Shown here: in pieces, positions 6,201 to 8,553 of the stretch | Numbering within the stretch: position 1 is the stretch's first letter | How the letters are laid out: every line of letters begins with the position of its first letter | NCBI GenBank assembly: GCA_023246985.1 | Contig: JAHFHJ010000055.1 | Coordinates: 1 to 8,553 of the forward strand | Reading direction: 5' to 3' | Length of the DNA: 8,553 nt | Source of the DNA: Candidatus Omnitrophota bacterium | GTDB lineage: Bacteria; Omnitrophota; Omnitrophia; Omnitrophales; Aquincolibacteriaceae | The notes under the pieces: model-generated | Database searches by the model: none | The model's input: only the letters and a program-made list of their open reading frames with translations | Told to the model about the DNA's origin: nothing | Made by a program: the position numbers and the translations under genes

Positions 6201-8553
6201 CGTTTAGAAAAATCGGGTGCAGACTTATCTTTCCAAGTTCTCGAATGGCTTTGTTCAGATCATTTTGTCGAATGAGCTTTATGATACCCCCAAGCCGCCG
6301 GTCTATAATCTTAGCGCCGTCGATGTTCTTCCTCCGCGTGAATTCGGCAACGAAGCCGATCAGACTAATCACGCCAGACATGATCTTTTTATTTTCTTCT
6401 AAAACAGATAAAATTGCTTCGGGCTTATCCGCCGCTGTTACACGCGTTTCCGAACGCGTGGGTCCAGGCACATTGCTCGTTAGGAACTTAAACTTAAGAG
6501 ATTTAAGGGTTTCCTCCAACCTCTGTTTCGCGATGTTCTCCAGGAGTTCCAGGATGCTGTCAGGGCTCACAGTTTCTCTATTTTTGAGTTTTTCGACCAT
6601 CGCGGAGCATGCCGCGCCAAGGATCCCGCTGACTCCGGCGGATTTCAGTGCGGACTCGACTGCCGCCACTCGCCGGTCGTAAGCGGTCCTCTGGGACGGA
6701 TCTTCGACAGGATTCCGCGTTTCCGATCGCCCGCCGGGCCCAGCTTCGCCTTCATGCTCCTCTTGGGCTTGCCGGACGGCGTTGATAGGCGTGATCGTCA
6801 GGTTTGCTATATCACCGGGACTCATCTTTACGATTTTGCCCGCGTCCCCTTCTCCGATATCTTTCAGAAATCGCAGAGCATTTTCCCCATCGGGCACGAT
6901 CGGCGTGATTCCGGCTTCGATAAGATTACGCGCCTGCCTCGCCGCGTACGGCTTTGCCGGATCAATAACCGCGCGCCTAACCCCTGCTTCATGCAAAAAT
7001 TCAGCGGGGATATGCGCGGTGTATGCGCCAATACCCTGCGTGGCTTCCGTTGCGCCGGCAACAATGGTTATCTGAAGACGCACCGCGCGCAGGAACTTTT
7101 GCGCGGCCTGGAAACTCGCCGGATCGTCACGAGCAAACAAAGGACTCACATCTTCTCCGGCAAGCGCTCTCTGCCAGGGGCGATAATCAAGGAGACTCAC
7201 CGCGTGAATAATTTTAACTCCATGTTCCGGATCTACGCCGCGTGCCTTATAGGCGCTCAGGTATTGATCGGGCGACGGCGCGCGCATTGATTTAGTATTA
7301 AAGATGGTAACGAGCTTCCGGCCGGACTCCTGCGCGGCCAAAGCGATATTGGCCGCTGAATCCTCACCCGTAGGCGCGTCGGCGTTAGTCGACGCCCGGC
7401 CGATAAAACCGCCTTTAAATCCGGCTTTGCCTAATCCGGAAATATTCTTGACATTACCGCCGCCGCCGTAAATGACGTCGACCTGGTCCTCGTTTATCCC
7501 CACCGCATTGGCAATAGCCCTGCGGATATACCCCAGACGGAATGCCGCTAATTTTTCCGAAATAGCGACCGTCTTGATCCCCTCGACCGGCTCATACGCC
7601 ATTTGAATAAGATCTTTGACGTCTTTGGGCTTCAACCCCTTAAACAAAATTCCTATTTCATATTCGATCTCGGCTTTCGTGCTCATTTCCGCGATCATTC
7701 GGGATTTCAAGGAATCCAGCCTCTTCTGATAAGTTTCGATATCCGGTGAATCCGCGTCCTCTTTTGCGTCGCTATCAAACAACTTCAGATATTCCCCGAA
7801 CCGTTCGTCATGGAGATCGAAAAAAGTCTCGCTGACCTTCCTGGCTTCTTGATGCAATTTTCGCCAGGCCTCGTGGGAGCTGTCGTCCCAAGCCACAGTT
7901 TGAAACCCGGCTTTAATGGCTTTGAGATCGGTCGGAAACTTTCTCAGTCCCCTGGCGAAATAATCCGTTACTTTTCCGTCTTTGTTTAATGTGACGGGGA
8001 AATTACCGAACGCCACAGTAATCTTCTTGGACCCGTCGCCGAGAAATAGCTCCAGCTGTTCTCTGGCGCTTTCCGCGGTTGCGCCCAAAAATTCCTTTGT
8101 TTCAGAATGGTTAATAACGACTCGCGGGACATCCGCCACATCCTCGGGCGTAGCATTCGGCCCTATCTGAACCGCTAAACTGATAGGACTATACAAGTAA
8201 AAGTTCCTGCCGTTTATCCTGATCTTGTCAATGTTGTCACTGTCGCGCCACATCCGCTCAAGGGCTTCTTCGGCAGTATCCTCGTTTATGAATGAACGCG
8301 CGGAAATATCTTTAGCGCTAAATGGTTTATAGTCGCCAAAAATGCCTTTGACAAGCGAAGGCGAAATTCTTATTGATCCTGGTCTTTCCCGCGTTTCCGA
8401 TCGCCCGCCGGGCCCAGCTCCGCCTTTACGCTGACCTGGAACTCGATCTAGATGATTCGGTTTTGTTGCATCACCACCGGGATTCGTCTTTGGGGTTGGG
8501 GTGTAGCCCGTACGCACCCAAGGCGGGCCATACTGATGCGCCCAAGACGACCC
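1..8553 (-). CDS. Giant multidomain glycolytic fusion protein (TIM, TIM-like, repeat modules, GAPDH, enolase, HEAT-like, PGAM), partial at both ends
   Basis: I translated the minus strand across the whole window in the frame whose codons fall on + positions 1-3, 4-6 and so on, and met no stop in 2,851 codons; neither start nor stop lies in the window. Every recognisable protein domain here is in this one frame: TIM (residues about 67-391), partial TIM-like (412-591), duplicated helical modules (700-1108), GAPDH (1117-1471), enolase (1568-2071), HEAT-like (2194-2352) and PGAM (2549-2771). Catalytic motifs occur at family-typical spacings, so the frame is under protein-level selection and is not an artefact of GC content. 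The domains are separated by RSE(T/A/V)R linkers, so this is one designed chain and not an operon with missed stops: no Shine-Dalgarno-plus-ATG junction or gap separates the domains. No signal peptide can be judged because the N terminus is outside. It may be a fused glycolytic complex or a scaffold reusing these folds. Giant ORFs of this style suggest Omnitrophota. Confidence 0.93.
241..909 (-). other. Phosphoglycerate mutase domain, cofactor-dependent type (GpmA-like, histidine phosphatase superfamily)
   Basis: This family interconverts 3- and 2-phosphoglycerate through a phosphohistidine. NVLIVRHGETSWSEKVSNKL gives the RHGE motif with the phospho-accepting His at residue 2556. FSSTLSRAVET matches the family SVLKRAIRT. 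LREKSYGFLQGW (family LNERHYGALQGL) supplies Glu 2634, 78 residues after the His, exactly as His11 and Glu89 in E. coli GpmA. FAFWRRAS matches the substrate-binding WRR. ENLMDVRERV and ISAHGNSLRALL follow, with the second His at 2704. The Glu-to-His spacing is 70 instead of about 95: the family loop PPPxxxDDxRYPGxDPRY between WRR and ENL is deleted. At 223 residues it is short mainly for that reason. The full catalytic set is present, so mutase or phosphatase activity is plausible; the loop loss could shift specificity toward phosphatase. Confidence 0.92.
910..1499 (-). other. Helical spacer with TRSETRSK linker, before the PGAM domain
   Basis: Residues 2353-2548 contain EKSGKAPTRSETRSKDAATT and then a helical region with LTQDDQTVIDEIVKFY, which resembles LTAEEQKVIKDFDHLM in repeat module B. 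KSG shortly before the linker also echoes the KSGA of modules A and B. This hints at a distant fragment of the same module. The later part (NPKAAVRQLLEIVNHWSLGG) is helical and unassigned. PAPKFPEVQRGVTPG connects to the PGAM domain. Confidence 0.45.
1500..1974 (-). other. HEAT-like alpha-solenoid segment
   Basis: VALLGSTDEYVRERALNVLV (about + 1803-1857) and RSSIPALIAALGNA (about + 1639-1680) followed by a helix containing DHAAVRALMGFG have the helix-turn-helix look of HEAT repeats: the Asp/Arg pair in D-x-x-V-R and the IPALIAAL-G pattern are typical. Two to three units are visible, with irregular insertions. HEAT repeats usually form protein-binding solenoids, so this may be an interaction or spacing element between the enolase and PGAM domains. 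Confidence is moderate because repeats this short and irregular are easy to over-read. Confidence 0.5.
1990..2340 (-). other. Helical, charged spacer after the enolase domain
   Basis: Residues 2072-2188 are rich in Ala, Glu and Lys with likely long helices (IEEARKIIQAIKAT, VKAAEEKLLTASISTLKEL) and then a less ordered patch containing SPTLPYSAQAH. A worn linker-like string, GRPETSSPG, sits near + 2281-2310. The region ends at an ARSEVR linker. It reads as a coiled or extended spacer; no domain family is recognised. Confidence 0.5.
2341..3852 (-). other. Diverged enolase domain
   Basis: Enolase dehydrates 2-phosphoglycerate to phosphoenolpyruvate with two Mg2+ ions. Ordered landmarks are: FGVVLEGN then GGISAG (family VEVHLEGG and PSGASTG); SYIGAEISIGVSMAATFALA (family FGANAILAVSLANAKAAA); WEGGKHG (family NGGxHA; His at 1732); QYGAESGF (family GDEGGFAP; Glu at 1819); YALDIAASEMY (Asp at 1864); ISVEDWASED (Glu at 1915); QMGDDFDVS (Asp at 1941); LQKPNQSG (family KxNQIG; catalytic Lys at 1966); VTSHRG (His at 1994); and GAKWTLWGPGR (second Lys at 2018). 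Asp-Lys spacing of 25 and Lys-His spacing of 28 equal those of yeast enolase 320, 345 and 373. The Glu that partners the catalytic Lys (yeast Glu168, in QEFMIAP) appears as Ile in LQILVFAP, and about 40 residues are inserted before it. The domain is about 504 residues against 430. The fold assignment is strong; activity is uncertain. Confidence 0.85.
3853..4140 (-). other. Linker and helical lead-in between GAPDH and enolase
   Basis: Residues 1472-1567 hold PSIRAREGVTKIRPAPAF, then PRSEVRDQ (linker at + 4042-4056), then a helical stretch EGLRPLYERIAWARKHVPA that leads into the enolase N-terminal sheet. It has no recognisable catalytic motif. SQYGPHAS here echoes HQYGPP at the window's N-terminal edge. 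Confidence 0.5.
4141..5205 (-). other. Glyceraldehyde-3-phosphate dehydrogenase domain (GapA family)
   Basis: GAPDH oxidises and phosphorylates glyceraldehyde 3-phosphate to 1,3-bisphosphoglycerate using NAD+. The domain opens with KVAINGLGRIGVNVMRALL, the Rossmann GxGxxG at residues 1122-1127, and MNDL follows at the usual place for the NAD-preferring Asp. EATGKF, KKVIITAPGKGG and APGVNH match the family core. The active site reads SCASCTTNAIAS (family SNASCTTNCLAP) with catalytic Cys at residue 1284, and TIHAATNDQ gives the catalytic His at residue 1311. The Cys-His spacing of 27 equals Cys149-His176 in classical GAPDH. GNIIPTTTGAA, ERVPT and WYDNEFGYSNRLIDL complete the C-terminal part. 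Length is 355 residues against about 330; the excess lies in the NAD domain after MNDL, where the usual LLKYDS-HG motif has been replaced by a charged stretch. This is the best preserved domain and probably active. Confidence 0.95.
5215..5252 (-). repeat. 38-bp linker cassette, copy 3
   Basis: It codes for EGRTGPGGRSEAR directly upstream of the GAPDH domain in protein order. It is slightly more diverged than the other two long copies, mainly beyond the GGGCCCAG block. Confidence 0.8.
5230..5874 (-). repeat. Repeat module B (about 215 residues), helical, immediately before the GAPDH domain
   Basis: Residues 894-1108 repeat the block order of module A with an extra stretch of about 45 residues after PEAILS and without module A's internal RSEAR linker. 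It contains a strongly hydrophobic helix, LWQAFDILVIVRAGINFWGL (about + 5401-5460), followed by a basic RKFFRRLINVFR stretch. That combination would suit membrane contact or a buried amphipathic helix; a central Arg makes a true transmembrane span doubtful. It ends in GPGGRSEAR and runs straight into the GAPDH N terminus. The family is unknown. Confidence 0.8.
5260..5304 (-). repeat. 45-bp direct repeat, copy in module B
   Basis: It codes for MQPPKSGADQKPADA. It differs from the copy at 5905-5949 at 4 of 45 positions by eye, giving two conservative residue changes (P/S and D/G). Confidence 0.9.
5875..6456 (-). repeat. Repeat module A (about 194 residues), helical, between RSETR linkers
   Basis: Residues 700-893 align in blocks with the adjacent module B. 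Shared blocks, in the same order in both, are RSETR-x-TAA followed by PEAILS; RRLGGIIKLIRQNDLNKAIR (module B: RQLGSCIAYIREGDLSEAIR); a hydrophobic helix IKSVLLSGVIGLTKAFLAVV; and MQPSKSGAGQKPADA (module B: MQPPKSGADQKPADA). The module contains its own internal RSEAR at + 6082-6096. I recognise no known domain family: it looks like an all-helical spacer or docking unit. DNA-level matches to module B persist (GATAAAATTGCTTCGGG occurs in both), so the duplication is not ancient or is being homogenised. Confidence 0.8.
5905..5949 (-). repeat. 45-bp direct repeat, copy in module A
   Basis: It codes for MQPSKSGAGQKPADA, the partner of the copy at 5260-5304, in the same relative place at the end of its module, just before the linker. 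Confidence 0.9.
6442..6459. repeat. Perfect inverted repeat within a RSETR linker
   Basis: ACGCGTT (6442-6448), loop TCCG, AACGCGT (6453-6459): a perfect 7-bp stem with a 4-base loop, in frame and coding TRSETR. The copy near 1400-1415 keeps a 5-bp stem, CGCGT and ACGCG. It is too short and lacks a T-run for a terminator. It resembles the core of a protein-coding palindromic element. Confidence 0.6.
6457..6714 (-). other. Helical segment with a partial third copy of the repeat module
   Basis: Residues 614-699 are mostly helix-forming, with heptad-like hydrophobic spacing. The string LKSAGVSGILGAA resembles IKSVLLSGVIGLTKA at the end of repeat module A; the corresponding DNA (around + 6627-6655 and + 6035-6062) is also visibly alike, sharing CCCGCTGA and CGGATTT blocks. 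This suggests a worn or truncated relative of the module next to it. It is bounded by RSETR linkers on both sides. No enzyme motif is seen. Confidence 0.5.
6715..6752 (-). repeat. 38-bp linker cassette, copy 2
   Basis: It codes for EGEAGPGGRSETR and sits at the end of the partial TIM-like segment. It is the near-identical partner of the copy at 8389-8426, 1.7 kb away, which suggests recent copying or gene conversion. Confidence 0.85.
6781..7320 (-). other. Second TIM-like segment, partial and lacking the catalytic His-Ser-Glu motif
   Basis: RKLVTIFNTKSM (residues 412-423) matches the TIM first strand FVGGNWKMN and keeps Asn and Lys. GIGAYTAHIPAEFLHEAGVR followed by RAVID matches the TIM GAYTGEIS-LKDLGVKYVIIGHSE stretch, but the position of GHSERR reads DPAKPY, so the catalytic His is gone. 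ITPIVPDGE matches the fifth strand LTPILCVGE. After this only about 35 residues remain before the next linker, and I see no AYEP, YGGS or GGAS motif, so the C-terminal half of the barrel is missing. The simplest reading is a tandem duplication of TIM followed by decay to a half-barrel. An alternative is that it supplies strands to the preceding barrel, as in a circular permutation. It cannot be an independent active TIM as read. Confidence 0.75.
7381..8355 (-). other. Triosephosphate isomerase domain (TIM family) with a large insertion
   Basis: TIM interconverts dihydroxyacetone phosphate and glyceraldehyde 3-phosphate in the cytoplasm. Landmarks in order are: KGIFGDYKPF (family GGNWKMN; Lys at residue 76 kept, the Asn replaced by Asp); RVVINHSETKEF (family IGHSERR; His at residue 149); QMAYEPVEGI (family AYEPVWAIG; catalytic Glu at residue 321); VIYGGGGNVKNI (family YGGSVK, phosphate-binding); and GFIGRAS (family GGAS). 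The domain spans about 325 residues against the usual 250. The excess is a charged helical insertion of roughly 100 residues between the His and Glu strands (about + 7640-8000), giving a His-Glu spacing of 172 instead of 70. Loop 6, normally the flexible lid WAIGTG, reads EGIKTV and is altered, so activity is uncertain. The family assignment is firm; catalytic competence is not. It is directly followed by a second TIM-like segment. Confidence 0.85.
8389..8426 (-). repeat. 38-bp linker cassette, copy 1
   Basis: It codes for KGGAGPGGRSETR-type sequence. By eye it matches the copy at 6715-6752 at 37 of 38 positions and the copy at 5215-5252 at about 34 of 38. It lies just before the first TIM domain. 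Confidence 0.85.
8404..8553 (-). other. Pro/Gly-rich segment at the N-terminal window edge
   Basis: This stretch encodes residues 1-50 of the visible chain. It is rich in Pro, Gly, Thr and Lys, starts GSSWAHQYGPPWVRTG and ends KGGAGPGG just before the first RSETR linker. It looks like a disordered linker that follows an unseen upstream domain. The QYGP string recurs at the start of the enolase region (residues near 1537), inside a short DNA match around + 3970 and + 8523. No function can be assigned. Confidence 0.5.

Larger units (their letters stand above)
115..8403 (-). repeat. Ten dispersed copies of the RSE(T/A/V)R linker
   Basis: Copies on the minus strand, by + position: 8389-8403 (RSETR), 6715-6729 (RSETR), 6442-6456 (RSETR), 6082-6096 (RSEAR), 5860-5874 (RSETR), 5215-5229 (RSEAR), 4042-4056 (RSEVR), 1975-1989 (RSEVR), 1399-1413 (RSETR) and 115-129 (RSEVR). 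A variant, RSKAR, is at 166-180. Nearly every recognised domain boundary carries one. The + strand core is CCGYRYYTCCGANCG-like, with nucleotide conservation at synonymous positions too. Four copies (8389, 6715, 5860 and 5215) continue into CCCGCCG, encoding GGRSE. They are not inside any catalytic core. Confidence 0.9.

Noticed and set aside
5230..6456. Phosphoglycerate kinase hidden between TIM and GAPDH
   Set aside because: I looked for PGK landmarks such as the N-terminal RVDFNVP, the GGAK core and the GGGDS/T nucleotide loop and found none; the region is duplicated helical sequence.
6442..6459. Hairpin as a transcription terminator
   Set aside because: The stem is short, there is no T-run, and it lies mid-domain-linker in an open frame.
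6245..6682. Plus-strand ORF of 145 codons, with other small ORFs on both strands
   Set aside because: All overlap the continuous giant frame and show no family motif. The small minus-strand ones (for example 483-674 and 915-1124) are in the wrong frame relative to the PGAM and spacer coding sequence.
6754..7290. Plus-strand ORF of 178 codons
   Set aside because: It is antisense to the second TIM-like segment and has no recognisable domain; it is a by-product of the minus-strand frame.
6781..8355. Circularly permuted single TIM as the only explanation
   Set aside because: The first domain already shows a plausible strand one (GDYK) and all later landmarks, so tandem duplication with decay is simpler; I keep permutation only as an alternative.
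115..8403. CRISPR array from the recurring linker repeats
   Set aside because: The copies are irregularly spaced by hundreds to thousands of bases, and all are in frame within a coding sequence.

Overview
The whole 8,553-base window is one uninterrupted reading frame on the minus strand: 2,851 codons, codon grid at + positions 1-3, 4-6 and so on, with no in-frame stop found. It is open at both ends, so this is an internal slice of a giant gene. Residue numbers below count from the window's + strand right edge (codon 8553..8551 = residue 1). I see no intergenic space, RNA gene, promoter or terminator. The plus-strand ORFs are antisense shadows of this frame.

Reading from N to C terminus (right to left on the + strand): a Pro/Gly-rich edge segment; a triosephosphate isomerase (TIM) domain that keeps the catalytic Lys, His and Glu positions and carries a large insertion; a second, partial and catalytically degenerate TIM-like segment; a helical region with two long diverged copies of a ~190-215-residue module plus fragments of a third; a well-preserved glyceraldehyde-3-phosphate dehydrogenase (GAPDH) domain with catalytic Cys and His exactly 27 residues apart; a highly diverged enolase domain that keeps the metal ligands and the catalytic Lys; a HEAT-like helical region; a helical spacer; a cofactor-dependent phosphoglycerate mutase (PGAM) domain with RHGE and AHGNS motifs; and the beginning of an unidentified segment. 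Four lower-glycolysis enzyme folds are thus fused in one polypeptide. Phosphoglycerate kinase, the missing step between GAPDH and PGAM, is not seen here and could lie outside the window.

The domains are joined by a recurring linker, R-S-E-(T/A/V)-R, present in ten copies, often inside a longer KGEAGPGGRSETR-like cassette. At DNA level the linker is conserved and in one copy forms a perfect inverted repeat, resembling a short palindromic element that spread in frame between domains.

The giant fused ORF, the RSExR linkers and the mixed GC content suggest an uncultivated bacterium of the Candidatus Omnitrophota (former OP3) type, a phylum known for extremely long proteins. This is inference from style, not a database match. 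The protein could be a covalent glycolytic complex, or a scaffold or surface protein built from recruited glycolytic folds. The intact GAPDH and PGAM active-site spacing argues for at least some catalysis; the degenerate second TIM and altered enolase argue that not all parts are active.
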